Both the position numbers and the translations under genes were made by a program. Positions 33,518 to 41,298 of a stretch of 64,000 nt of DNA are shown here, one piece after another (the stretch's first letter is position 1; each line of letters begins with the position of its first letter). The notes under the pieces are model-generated. The model searched no databases. It was not told where the DNA came from and saw nothing but the letters and a program-made list of their open reading frames with translations. This stretch comes from Virgibacillus halotolerans (lineage in GTDB: Bacteria > Bacillota > Bacilli > Bacillales > Amphibacillaceae), in assembly GCF_016908515.1 (NCBI RefSeq), contig NZ_JAFBEA010000001.1:434001-498000 (forward strand), in the 5' to 3' direction.

Positions 33518-34557
33518 TGAATTCTAGGGAAATTGAAAAAATGTTCAATAAGGAGTCTATGGAAAAGAAGAAAATAGGCTCCAATGTTCATAGGATGACT
33601 GGTAAGGGCAAACGGGGTGGAATTAAGGGAGGGATAAGGTTTGCCAAAAACAATTTTAAAAGGTATGAAAAGAATTCAAAGGTAACTACTGAAAACATTT
33701 TTGATAATGTTATTCCTTTCAAAGAATTTAAGACGTATGAAGAAGATCACCAACAGTTATTCTTATACGAATGGAGAAGAAGATACTCAAACTCATACAT
33801 ACAGAAAGAGATGCAGCTATCTATAAACAAATATAATAAACTAATCGAAGAACTTGATATAGAAGATATAGAAAGGGATGAAATTTATATGTTAAGTAGC
33901 GAAGAAATGGATGAGGCTAAACAATACGTCATACCTTACCATGAATTCAAAGAGCTACCGGACTATCAAAAATTTGAGCTGATTGATCATTATATGAAAG
34001 AGCTTAAATTAAAAACGAGAGACATTGTAGAAAAATGGAATAATAAGGTATCGCAAGGTACACTTAGTACCCAAAAAAGTAATTGGAAGAAGTCATATGA
34101 AGAATGGCTATCTAGAGGAGGTAACAACATGAAAGAGAGTAGATATACCAAAGAGGATGATCAGAATCTTCAGTATTTATTAGGTGGGATTAAGGAAGAT
34201 CCTACTGTGTCGGATACAACAAGCGCTGACACAGCGGAAGATACAGAAGAAATTAAGCAAGATAGACGTAATGAAAAACATACAATCTCTGAAAGAGCAG
34301 AGTCGGAAAGTAGTTCATTCACGGTCAATGATGATTATGACGAGCATGTGACAGAATCATTTAAAGTGGAAATCAATGGAAATTATATTGGAACAAACTT
34401 AAAAAACAGAGTAAATAATTTAATGGATTTAATTGGCAATTTAAATAAATACGAAGTTCGTATAAATATAAAAGAAGTGGAAAACAGTGGTAATTCAACA
34501 GAAACAGAGATTTTAGAATCAATTGCAAATTTGTTAAAAACATATAATAAGCAATAA
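33517..34557 (+). CDS. Putative DNA-binding protein with internal start
   Basis: 346 aa from GTG. The N-terminal 60 residues are very basic (RMTGKGKRGGIKGGIRF). Two helical stretches look like helix-turn-helix units (YSNSYIQKEMQLSINKYNKL; KTRDIVEKWNNKVSQGTLS). An acidic linker leads to a C-terminal helical domain. Not recognised. An internal ribosome site at 34114-34121 offers a separate C-terminal product. Confidence 0.65.
   Translation: MNSREIEKMFNKESMEKKKIGSNVHRMTGKGKRGGIKGGIRFAKNNFKRYEKNSKVTTENIFDNVIPFKEFKTYEEDHQQLFLYEWRRRYSNSYIQKEMQLSINKYNKLIEELDIEDIERDEIYMLSSEEMDEAKQYVIPYHEFKELPDYQKFELIDHYMKELKLKTRDIVEKWNNKVSQGTLSTQKSNWKKSYEEWLSRGGNNMKESRYTKEDDQNLQYLLGGIKEDPTVSDTTSADTAEDTEEIKQDRRNEKHTISERAESESSSFTVNDDYDEHVTESFKVEINGNYIGTNLKNRVNNLMDLIGNLNKYEVRINIKEVENSGNSTETEILESIANLLKTYNKQ
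34129..34557 (+). CDS. Nested C-terminal product
   Basis: 142 aa in the same frame, beginning MKESRYTKEDDQNL at codon 205. AGAGGAGG lies 7 bases before this ATG, stronger than the gene's own start signal. It would be the acidic and helical C-terminal part without the basic domain. Expression is inferred. Confidence 0.5.
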   Translation: MKESRYTKEDDQNLQYLLGGIKEDPTVSDTTSADTAEDTEEIKQDRRNEKHTISERAESESSSFTVNDDYDEHVTESFKVEINGNYIGTNLKNRVNNLMDLIGNLNKYEVRINIKEVENSGNSTETEILESIANLLKTYNKQ

Positions 34558-34591
34558 TACCCACTTATGCCAGAATGTGTCGATTATTGTC

Positions 34592-34624
34592 TTGACAGTG
34601 TTGTTAGGTAGCATTATAATAAAG
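34592..34624 (+). promoter_or_regulatory. Sigma-A promoter with SPBRE operator
   Basis: TTGACA 34592-34597, 17-bp spacer, TATAAT 34615-34620, with TTGTTAGGTAGCATTATAAT in the spacer and -10. It starts a leader for the 34778 gene. Confidence 0.8.
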
Positions 34625-34645
34625 TTATCTTATCAACTGGTACTT

Positions 34646-34746
34646 TTATACCATTCTTATGATCGGAAAAGAGTTCGCTTGGCTACAGCAATATTCTTAT
34701 AACCTTAAAAGGAACACTTGTTCTATTTGTGAGAATGGTGTATAAT
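34646..34746 (+). promoter_or_regulatory. Second promoter with distant inverted repeats
   Basis: TTGTTC 34718-34723, 17-bp spacer, TATAAT 34741-34746. TTATACCATTCTTA (34646) and its near reverse complement TGAGAATGGTGTATAA (34730-34745) flank about 70 bp. They could be operator halves for a looping regulator or an RNA stem in transcripts from the promoter at 34592. Confidence 0.55.
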
Positions 34747-34777
34747 ATTACCAAACATTAGAAGGGGAGAGATCAAC

Positions 34778-35218
34778 ATGACAGATTTCAGAAAAGAGAA
34801 GGAAACGTTATTTGATTCGATAGGACTGACAAATATGGATCACAGGGTTTTACTAGATTTTTTAATCAAAACATCTGAGGATCTACTAGAGTTTGTTGAG
34901 TTTTTTTTGTCGGAAAATTTGGGGATGTGTATAAATAAGTACAGAATTTTTAAAAAGGGAAAGGTTTACATCGAATACATCATGTTTGCAAAGGAGTATG
35001 CAGCGAGTAAGAAGATTGCCTTGCAAAACATACTACAAGAACCTATCAGCGCAACAAAGGTGTCGCTTGTGAACGGGATCGACCCAAAAATAATATACAA
35101 TGAACATAAGCTTAATATCCATCACACCTTCATTAGCCTACACAGGAACATAATCAATGGAACTACTAGTGCTGAGTCAGAACTCTTTGATTGTGATCCT
35201 AAATACCTACTAATATGA
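34778..35218 (+). CDS. Hypothetical protein upstream of MrpR-like gene
   Basis: 146 aa, helical. AGAAGGGGAG site; double-promoter control. Position and the elaborate promoter suggest a regulator of lysogeny, but no domain was recognised. Confidence 0.65.
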   Translation: MTDFRKEKETLFDSIGLTNMDHRVLLDFLIKTSEDLLEFVEFFLSENLGMCINKYRIFKKGKVYIEYIMFAKEYAASKKIALQNILQEPISATKVSLVNGIDPKIIYNEHKLNIHHTFISLHRNIINGTTSAESELFDCDPKYLLI

Positions 35219-35243
35219 CTTTCTAATAAAGAACTCATAAATA

Positions 35244-35339
35244 ACTTTATAATAAACTTACCTAAAACCGCCCCTTTTCTTTAATTGAGTATCTTTTTAT
35301 TGAAATTATATTGACTTTAAGGTTATAAAGTAATATAAT
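35244..35339 (+). promoter_or_regulatory. Promoter of MrpR-like gene
   Basis: TTGACT 35311-35316, 17-bp spacer, TATAAT 35334-35339. The spacer holds no SPBRE. Two degenerate SPBRE-like sites lie upstream: 35244-35266 (minus orientation, TTTTAGGTAAGTTTATTATA) and 35281-35299. So the repressor gene may escape its own tight repression. Confidence 0.65.
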
Positions 35340-35383
35340 GTGTATATACTATAATACTAATCAAAGAAAAGAGGGTGGTCATC

Positions 35384-36373
35384 ATGATGAAAATGTACAA
35401 TGCAAAATATAAAGAAATCTATTTAGAACTCAAAACTTCGGATAATTATAGAATTAACTTTAGGTGGATGTTTTCGAAATCATTTGAGTTTGAACAAAGA
35501 TTCTCAAGAGATCTATTTGATTTTAGCGCAGATCAACTACGCGAATTCTTTTTGAGTAGAAACTTCAGTAAAAATACAACAGCAATTTTTTTAAGTATGA
35601 TTGAGGACTACGTTAACTGGGGTATTAGTACAAATAGGACAATTAGTAAGGATAGCCAGTTTGACAAGATTGATAAAGAGTCTTTCATTGAAGATATTTC
35701 CAAACATCAAGCTAAATTTCTGAGCAATAAGCAAGTAGAGGAGATCTCTGGAGCTAAGATTTATGGATATAAGTATGCTCCACTAAGAAACAAACAGGAT
35801 CAGCTAATGGTTTATCTTGCATTTTTAGGTGTTACAGGTAAGGGAAACCATTATTTATTGAATTTAAAGATGTCAGATGTAAATGAAGAAGAGTTATATA
35901 TTAAAGTAGAAGACGGTAGCAGAAAGATTCATTTAAATCCCTTTGCGATCAACTTAATCAAAGAGGCTCATCAAGAGAGAATTTATTGGAAGTATATGGG
36001 AGAGAATTCTAATTTTAGAGGACACGAGTATTCTGAACTAGTCGAGTCAGATTATGTATTCAAGAAAGCCAACTCTGGAGGAAATCCCGAAACCCCAATG
36101 GGTAACGGTAGTCTCAGAAAGAGATTAGACGCAATTAGAGATCATATTGGCTTAGAAATGAGTTTTAACTCGCTTGAGAGGTCAGGTATGATTTTTCTGG
36201 CCAAAGTAATCTATGATAGAGACGGATATTTGAATGCAAAAAATTTAAAAGATTTGTTTGATAAATATAGAGTAAAAGATGACATGCAATCAAGAAGTAA
36301 GCAACTACAATTTGTAAGAAGAGAAATTCCAAAAGTTTATAAAGAATATGAAAATGAAAATCTTGGCAGATAA
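35384..36373 (+). CDS. mrpR: MrpR-like master repressor (recombinase fold, inactive)
   Basis: 329 aa. It has tyrosine-recombinase architecture with an N-terminal SAM-like domain (residues 40-110) and a catalytic-like domain, but the active site is lost: the catalytic Arg region reads GVTGKGNHYLLNL, the HxxR motif reads FNSLERSG, and no nucleophile Tyr follows. Loss of catalysis in this fold is the hallmark of MrpR (YopR), the SPbeta lysogeny repressor that binds SPBRE repeats. Its neighbours agree: a YopS-like Cro protein follows. Start ATG 35384 or 35387 behind GAGGGTGG. Terminator at 36375. Confidence 0.82.
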   Translation: MMKMYNAKYKEIYLELKTSDNYRINFRWMFSKSFEFEQRFSRDLFDFSADQLREFFLSRNFSKNTTAIFLSMIEDYVNWGISTNRTISKDSQFDKIDKESFIEDISKHQAKFLSNKQVEEISGAKIYGYKYAPLRNKQDQLMVYLAFLGVTGKGNHYLLNLKMSDVNEEELYIKVEDGSRKIHLNPFAINLIKEAHQERIYWKYMGENSNFRGHEYSELVESDYVFKKANSGGNPETPMGNGSLRKRLDAIRDHIGLEMSFNSLERSGMIFLAKVIYDRDGYLNAKNLKDLFDKYRVKDDMQSRSKQLQFVRREIPKVYKEYENENLGR

Positions 36374-36374
36374 G

Positions 36375-36420
36375 AAGATTGTTGACCGCCGACATATATT
36401 GGTTGTCAGCGATCTTTTTT
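36375..36420 (+). terminator. Rho-independent terminator after mrpR
   Basis: AAGATTGTTGAC pairs with GTCAGCGATCTT (12 bp with two G-U), then TTTTTT. Confidence 0.85.
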
Positions 36421-36473
36421 AATTATAATTAAGTAACATTATAGTTGACTTTCAATATTAAGTGTTGTATAAT
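36421..36473 (+). promoter_or_regulatory. Promoter with SPBRE operator for YopS-like gene
   Basis: An SPBRE (AATTAAGTAACATTATAG, 36426-36444) ends at TTGACT 36445-36450, 17-bp spacer, TATAAT 36468-36473; a second degenerate copy (TTAAGTGTTGTATAATAA) covers the -10. A leader hairpin AAGCCAA/TTGGCTT lies at 36493-36518. Confidence 0.75.
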
Positions 36474-36602
36474 AAATTTAAGATAAAAAAAGAAGCCAAC
36501 TCTAGGAGAGATTGGCTTTAACCAAAACAGTAGAGATGACCTGTTAGGGTTATGTCGATATTATCAGAGATAGAACAAATTATCAAGCATGAATACGGTT
36601 CT

Positions 36603-36630
36603 ATGTAACAGCCGACCTAAAATATCGCTG
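36603..36630 (+). repeat. 28-bp dispersed element, copy 6
   Basis: ATGTAACAG, ten bases (CCGACCTAAA), ATATCGCTG. In the leader of the YopS-like gene. Confidence 0.85.
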
Positions 36631-36667
36631 GCGTTTATGGTAAAATACCGGAAGGATGGATTAAAAA

Positions 36668-36871
36668 ATGATTTCATATGAACCACTATTTATAACATTA
36701 ATAAAAAAGAAAATGAAACTAAATGATCTTAGGGAAAAGGGTATAATCTCATCGGCCACACAATCTAAGTTTCGCAAAGGTGAGAGTGTAACTCTTACAA
36801 CAGTTCAGAAGGTCTGCATTTTTCTCGATGTCCCAATTCAGGATGTAGTGGAAATAATAAGCGAAGAATAA
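36668..36871 (+). CDS. yopS: Cro/XRE-type regulator (YopS-like)
   Basis: 67 aa, a compact helix-turn-helix: MKLNDLREKGIISSATQSKF then TLTTVQKVCIFLDVPIQDV. Immediately after the MrpR-like gene, the position of yopS in SPbeta. GGAAGGATGG site. Likely the opposing small regulator in the lysis-lysogeny switch. Confidence 0.8.
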   Translation: MISYEPLFITLIKKKMKLNDLREKGIISSATQSKFRKGESVTLTTVQKVCIFLDVPIQDVVEIISEE

Positions 36872-36900
36872 AATTAAGATACAAGAAGGGTGGGGTGAAG

Positions 36901-37062
36901 ATGAGATTGTTTAAACGGAAGTCTAAAGAAAAGCAATTATCAGAATCAGAACTGTATGCGAAAATGGGGTCGCTAGGAGTATCGCCAAGATACATGGAGC
37001 TGTATCTAGAGTCAGCAAATAAAATCAAGGATCAAGAAAATATCTACAATAAATCTAATTAA
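36901..37062 (+). CDS. 53-aa basic protein
   Basis: MRLFKRKSKEKQLSESEL; very basic N-terminus; AAGGGTGGGG site. Not recognised. Confidence 0.6.
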   Translation: MRLFKRKSKEKQLSESELYAKMGSLGVSPRYMELYLESANKIKDQENIYNKSN

Positions 37063-37107
37063 AACAATTATTTTATAAAAAGGTAGGATCAAGGGAGGAG
37101 GAATGAA

Positions 37108-37785
37108 TTGATAACAACGGAAATTAAAATGAGAAGGTGCAGAGGATGTGGTGTTATAAAGCCCTTAGAGTCAAACTACTATGGGCAATGGGTTTATCCT
37201 AAGACCAAAAAGAAGTATTTTAATTACCAGGGAAAATGTAAGAAGTGTATTTCAAAACAAAACGTGAAATGGCAAAGAAAAAACATTGAAAAAACAAGAG
37301 ATTTCAAAAGAGAGTGGGGAAGAAGGAATACCGACATTACTAGATATCACGCTAGAAAACCACAAAGAAAAGAGTATATGAAGGTCTGGAGAAAAGAAAA
37401 CCCTGATAAAATTAAGCAATATAATTTTTATAGGCAGATGAATAAGCATCATGATATAACAGAGCGGGAGTGGAAAAGTTGCAAAGAACATTTTGATAAC
37501 TCATGTGCTTATTGCGGTATAAGTGATGGGATGGCAAAAGAAAGATATGGAAACTACTTGCACAAAGATCATGCAGATCACGATGGTTCTAATAACTTAA
37601 ACAATTGCATTCCAGCTTGTAAATCGTGCAACAGTAGCAAACATAACTTTGTGTTAGAAGACTGGTACTTAGAGAGCGAATCATTTTCTGAAGGAAGGCT
37701 AAATAAGATTAACAACTGGCTCAGCAGTGAATATAAAAAGCACATGGAGGGGAAGAGTGTGACAATTAAAGTATCTTTAGATTAA
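37108..37785 (+). CDS. HNH endonuclease
   Basis: 225 aa. N-terminal zinc ribbon CRGCG...CKKC, basic middle, then HNH motif: CAYCG, HKDHADHDGSNN and CIPACKSCNSSKHN. A free-standing homing-type nuclease in the accessory region. The TTG at 37108 is used as start: GGAGG is well spaced, while an ATG at 37103 opens a frame that ends after two codons. Confidence 0.88.
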   Translation: MITTEIKMRRCRGCGVIKPLESNYYGQWVYPKTKKKYFNYQGKCKKCISKQNVKWQRKNIEKTRDFKREWGRRNTDITRYHARKPQRKEYMKVWRKENPDKIKQYNFYRQMNKHHDITEREWKSCKEHFDNSCAYCGISDGMAKERYGNYLHKDHADHDGSNNLNNCIPACKSCNSSKHNFVLEDWYLESESFSEGRLNKINNWLSSEYKKHMEGKSVTIKVSLD

Positions 37786-37812
37786 ATTGAATCTTTTAAA
37801 GGAGAATCTATA

Positions 37813-38043
37813 ATGTATAATATATTAACAGTAAAACAATTGAAAGATATGTTGAGATCTTATCCAGACGATTATAAAATTTTCGTTAATCCAAGAACAG
37901 AATTTATTGACGAGGTTTCTCCTAGTGATTTGAAAGTAGAAGATGTAAAACTTTATAAAGATGAAGAGTTTGGAAATGTATATGGAATAGACAATAAAGA
38001 CGGAGAAGGCAAGCCTTTTAAAGCATTGATTATTGAATTATGA
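37813..38043 (+). CDS. Hypothetical protein
   Basis: 76 aa: MYNILTVKQLKDMLRSYPDDYKIFVNPR resembles small phage proteins of the form 'TVGELIEKLSKYPDDAEV'. AAAGGAG site. Function unknown. Confidence 0.65.
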   Translation: MYNILTVKQLKDMLRSYPDDYKIFVNPRTEFIDEVSPSDLKVEDVKLYKDEEFGNVYGIDNKDGEGKPFKALIIEL

Positions 38044-38103
38044 AATAGGCAAATTAAAATGGAACTTTTAATATGAAGCTAACAGGAATGGGAGGTTGTG
38101 ATT

Positions 38104-38307
38104 ATGCATCAATATCAAGCTAACACAAAGAACAAAAAAATGTTTGAATTGATAGATAAGCTGGATGAACACAAAGAGGAAATGGAATATTATGCAATCG
38201 GAAGAAGACCAAGCAACCGATTAGACAAGATTGAATCCAATGCAATAGAAATAGAGAAAATAGCAAGTGAAATCCAAAATCAAGTAAAATCTATGCGTAG
38301 AAAGTAA
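38104..38307 (+). CDS. Hypothetical helical protein
   Basis: 67 aa, helical and charged; GGGAGG fits ATG 38104. Not recognised. Confidence 0.6.
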   Translation: MHQYQANTKNKKMFELIDKLDEHKEEMEYYAIGRRPSNRLDKIESNAIEIEKIASEIQNQVKSMRRK

Positions 38308-38349
38308 AACGAAATAAATTAGAGATTCTAAGTAAAAGGAGGCAATTGA

Positions 38350-38625
38350 ATGAAGAATAGACTGTTATTTACAACAATATTGATTTTAATATTTTTAATT
38401 GGATGTGGTCAAATTGGTAGTACAAAAGTAAGTGCGGGTTTACCCAGTGGATTTGAATTAGTAAGTGAAGATGAAATTAATCAGGGAGATGTGTACAAGG
38501 CTCGCGAAACAGCCACGGGATGTTATTACATCTTTGGTACTTCAGGTAGTGATTATCGTACCACTGTTTCAATTGAGCAGATGACCATCGAAAAAGACGG
38601 GGCTAGAATACCTTATTGTGAATAG
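38350..38625 (+). CDS. Small lipoprotein
   Basis: 91 aa. Signal with lipobox LIGC (residues 16-19), then a small domain (ATGCYYIFGTSGSD) with two cysteines. Anchored on the outer face of the membrane. AAAGGAGG site. Possible surface or exclusion role. Confidence 0.75.
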   Translation: MKNRLLFTTILILIFLIGCGQIGSTKVSAGLPSGFELVSEDEINQGDVYKARETATGCYYIFGTSGSDYRTTVSIEQMTIEKDGARIPYCE

Positions 38626-38675
38626 AGTTCCGACATAATAAAACATGCATTTCAAAGGAAGGGGAGAATATTAAA

Positions 38676-38816
38676 ATGAGCAGAAGTAAAGAGACCATAC
38701 TCGCTGAAATCGAGTATTTGCAAGGGGATGTTGATGAAAAAGAATTGGAGATTAAGTATTTAAAAGATAAAATAGATAAATTGGTGAATAAGTTGTCTTT
38801 AGGCTTGCATAATTAG
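38676..38816 (+). CDS. 46-aa coiled-coil protein
   Basis: MSRSKETILAEIEYLQGD followed by heptads of lysine/glutamate/leucine; AAGGGGAG site. Probable dimer. Confidence 0.6.
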   Translation: MSRSKETILAEIEYLQGDVDEKELEIKYLKDKIDKLVNKLSLGLHN

Positions 38817-38860
38817 TGAGTTAAAATAATCAATTTATAAGAATTGAGAGGGGAATTGCA

Positions 38861-39070
38861 ATGGATCAAGATAGAGCTAATCAAATTAACGATTGTTTCG
38901 TAGATATTGTTGGAAGAAGACCAAGAATGGATGAGAGAGACTTTATCAATGAGCATCTACCAAGAGAAACTAAATTAGAAGCTGAGGAATGGGGATGGAG
39001 TGACACTGAAGTAGGGATCAAGGTTTTCAAATGGATCAAAGATAACAAGGAATTGGTTTTATCTAAATAA
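38861..39070 (+). CDS. Hypothetical protein
   Basis: 69 aa (MDQDRANQINDCFVD); GAGGGG site. Not recognised. Confidence 0.6.
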   Translation: MDQDRANQINDCFVDIVGRRPRMDERDFINEHLPRETKLEAEEWGWSDTEVGIKVFKWIKDNKELVLSK

Positions 39071-39098
39071 AAGAATCGTTTGATCGGAGGAGATTATT

Positions 39099-39257
39099 AT
39101 GGAAAATAAAAATGACAAGCAGAGAAGCGAATATTTTATCAAGTATATTATCAATGGTGAGAAATTTGATTTCAATGATTTTAAAACACAAGAAGATTTT
39201 GATAATTATAAGAAGGAGATAGAGGAGTTCAATAAAGAATCGGATACAGACAAATAA
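39099..39257 (+). CDS. 52-aa hypothetical protein
   Basis: MENKNDKQRSEYFIKYI, charged; CGGAGGAG site. Not recognised. Confidence 0.6.
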   Translation: MENKNDKQRSEYFIKYIINGEKFDFNDFKTQEDFDNYKKEIEEFNKESDTDK

Positions 39258-39292
39258 AAGAGCGATTTGATTATAAAAAAAGGGGTGGTTAT

Positions 39293-39589
39293 GTGATTAT
39301 GGGAGGAAGTAGAAACTGCGGGAAAACAACTGAACTAATAAAGATTTCCCACGAAGACCAAAAGTATATTGTATGTTCTGACAGAAGAAGAGTCGAACAT
39401 GTCTCTCGTTTGGCTCGGCAGATGAATCTGGATATACCTTTCCCAATTGCTGTTGATGAACTACCATTAAAAGGTGAATATATTAAAGACGTGTTAGTTG
39501 ATGATATTGAAGATGTGTTTCTGTCTTTAGTTGGTGTACCGATCTATCAAGCAACTTCAAGTATGGGATTGTGGAGGTTGGACAATTGA
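39293..39589 (+). CDS. Small P-loop protein
   Basis: 98 aa. Walker A GGSRNCGKTTE at the very N-terminus and Walker B-like VLVDDIEDVF near residue 75. Too short for a motor: possibly a minimal nucleotide-binding or AAA fragment. Start GTG 39293 (ATG 39299 also possible) after AGGGGTGG. Confidence 0.65.
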   Translation: MIMGGSRNCGKTTELIKISHEDQKYIVCSDRRRVEHVSRLARQMNLDIPFPIAVDELPLKGEYIKDVLVDDIEDVFLSLVGVPIYQATSSMGLWRLDN

Positions 39590-39789
39590 GAGTAAAAATA
39601 GGTGGCATCTATACAGTTAGCACAGACAAGACAAAGTTTCATCCAATGTTTTATGACATTCTAGGAGAAAAAGTTGTTGTTACGGGTGAGTGGTACTTAG
39701 GAAAATATCCGGTTGAATTTATAGATAATCCTAATTTGAATACAGTTGCACAAAGAGTACGTGGAGATTTATTAATGGAGGTAAAATAG
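39586..39789 (+). CDS. Hypothetical protein
   Basis: 67 aa from TTG 39586, which overlaps the previous stop; GGAGG 7 bases upstream. Beta-rich, small barrel type (KIGGIYTVSTDKTKF). Coupled to the P-loop gene. Confidence 0.6.
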   Translation: MRVKIGGIYTVSTDKTKFHPMFYDILGEKVVVTGEWYLGKYPVEFIDNPNLNTVAQRVRGDLLMEVK

Positions 39790-39872
39790 AATAGTAGATG
39801 AATTAGTCAAATAAGTATAATATTAGATGAATCAATCGAATAAAATTCTTGTTTTATACAGGAGGTGATAAT

Positions 39873-40091
39873 ATGATTTATCTAATTGTTGATAAGAGAG
39901 ACGAGCAAATTATTAAAATTAGTGATTATGAAAAATATAATAACAAACTCGAATCTCTAGGGTCGTATCCAGACTGCAACTATTTTCATATGATGGGCTT
40001 GAATGAAGCCGATTGTTCCGAAATGAGATATTTATTGATGGACAGTGGAGAAGCAACGTATAAAGATTTTAAGTTTGTTGAAATTAATTAA
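39873..40091 (+). CDS. Hypothetical protein
   Basis: 72 aa (MIYLIVDKRDEQII); AGGAGGTGA site fits ATG 39873. Not recognised. Confidence 0.6.
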   Translation: MIYLIVDKRDEQIIKISDYEKYNNKLESLGSYPDCNYFHMMGLNEADCSEMRYLLMDSGEATYKDFKFVEIN

Positions 40092-40125
40092 ATACTGGCA
40101 ACGACCAATATAGGAGATGATTGAT

Positions 40126-40335
40126 ATGATTTTAAATGAGTCAGAAAAAGAATTACTAAGAAAATTAATTGAAGACGAGAAACACAAATTAAGTAAAAGA
40201 GTGGATGCTTTTTGGCAAATGTCTCAAAGAGATGGCGATGACTCAATTTCTGAGCACTCCTACGAAAAGAAAAAGAGGGAATCAAATAATACAATCAGTA
40301 CTTGTAACGATATTTTATCTAAATTGGACTTATAA
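40126..40335 (+). CDS. Hypothetical helical protein
   Basis: 69 aa (MILNESEKELLRKL); ATG 40126 at 9 bases from AGGAG. Not recognised. Confidence 0.6.
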   Translation: MILNESEKELLRKLIEDEKHKLSKRVDAFWQMSQRDGDDSISEHSYEKKKRESNNTISTCNDILSKLDL

Positions 40336-40376
40336 TACTATTCAATAGAAGAGAGGTGATAGAATTAATCAATTTC

Positions 40377-40404
40377 ATATAACAGAAACGTCAAAATATC
40401 GCTG
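40377..40404 (+). repeat. 28-bp dispersed element, copy 7
   Basis: ATATAACAG, ten bases (AAACGTCAAA), ATATCGCTG. Intergenic. Confidence 0.85.
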
Positions 40405-40437
40405 GAGATTTAAAAATAAATTAAAGCATATTTTTTA

Positions 40438-40466
40438 TTGACAATTAAGTGACTTTATAGTATAGT
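40438..40466 (+). promoter_or_regulatory. Sigma-A promoter with SPBRE operator
   Basis: TTGACA 40438-40443, 17-bp spacer, TATAGT 40461-40466; spacer holds AATTAAGTGACTTTATAGT. Confidence 0.75.
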
Positions 40467-40495
40467 AATAAATAATAACAAAAGGGGATGGTTAA

Positions 40496-40975
40496 ATGCT
40501 GATAGAAGGACAGCAAGTACTGGTAAAATTATTTGGAACAAATAAAGAAAAGTATAAGAGTTTAGGATATAGTTTCAATGATGAGGATGATAATTTACTT
40601 ATAGCAGCTGAACATTTACCAATATCGAGTCAACAAGTATTAAATTTTAAATGTGATGAATGCAATGAAATACATACTAAACAGTATCTTGCACATTTTG
40701 TTAATGGGTCTGGTGGAAGGCCAAAAAAGGATATATGCGGCAAGTGTAGGGCAACAGCAGCAAAACACAGATATCAGAAAATAGAAAGAAAGATTAAAGT
40801 GTATGGGTTCACGTTAAAGGAGTGTTATCAAAAGATGGTTATTAGAGAGAAACAGGGATATGAAGTACTCCACCCAATTCAAAAATCACAAGGGATTATA
40901 GATAAGTATGAAGGGTTAGAAAGAACATATTACTTTGTCAATATGGAGTTGACAAATTTTTTTAAAGCTAATTAG
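40496..40975 (+). CDS. Zinc-finger DNA-binding protein, homing-endonuclease-like modules
   Basis: 159 aa. It carries the same repeat type as the 1169 HNH enzyme (YSFNDEDDNLLI, then CDECNE and CGKC), followed by a basic helical segment and a C-terminal strand-rich part, but no nuclease motif. A stand-alone DNA-binding remnant or regulator. AAAAGGGG site. Confidence 0.6.
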   Translation: MLIEGQQVLVKLFGTNKEKYKSLGYSFNDEDDNLLIAAEHLPISSQQVLNFKCDECNEIHTKQYLAHFVNGSGGRPKKDICGKCRATAAKHRYQKIERKIKVYGFTLKECYQKMVIREKQGYEVLHPIQKSQGIIDKYEGLERTYYFVNMELTNFFKAN

Positions 40976-40991
40976 GTAACAATATAGTATG
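40968..40991 (+). promoter_or_regulatory. SPBRE-like element
   Basis: GCTAATTAGGTAACAATATAG over the stop of the preceding gene; a TTGACA at 40949 is too far for a standard promoter. Confidence 0.5.
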
Positions 40992-41034
40992 TACAATAAG
41001 TTAAAATACGGATTTTAATGAAAGGGAGATAAGA

Positions 41035-41295
41035 ATGAGCAATAAAGAGGAAATGGTATCAGGAGGCAAAATAGAGCTACTCACAGACGTTTGCAGTCTT
41101 TTGAATGGTAAGCTTCAAATTATTAATAAAGTCATGCATGACGTAGTCGAAAATGAGTCAAATTTAAAAAGTGGTCAGAAAAATACAGATTTAATCGATT
41201 TGGCAAATGGAACTAACATTATTATCGAAAGTAGAAATGAAATTGACAAAAAGCTGAATGAATTAAAAGTTAATCATGGAATTAAATTGAGTTAA
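41035..41295 (+). CDS. Hypothetical helical protein
   Basis: 86 aa; AAAGGGAG site. Not recognised. Confidence 0.6.
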   Translation: MSNKEEMVSGGKIELLTDVCSLLNGKLQIINKVMHDVVENESNLKSGQKNTDLIDLANGTNIIIESRNEIDKKLNELKVNHGIKLS

Positions 41296-41298
41296 TTG

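Noticed and set aside
31438-36871. Arbitrium system (aimR/aimP)
   Set aside because: Neither a TPR-type receptor of about 380 residues nor a 40-residue peptide precursor is encoded here; it could lie outside the window.
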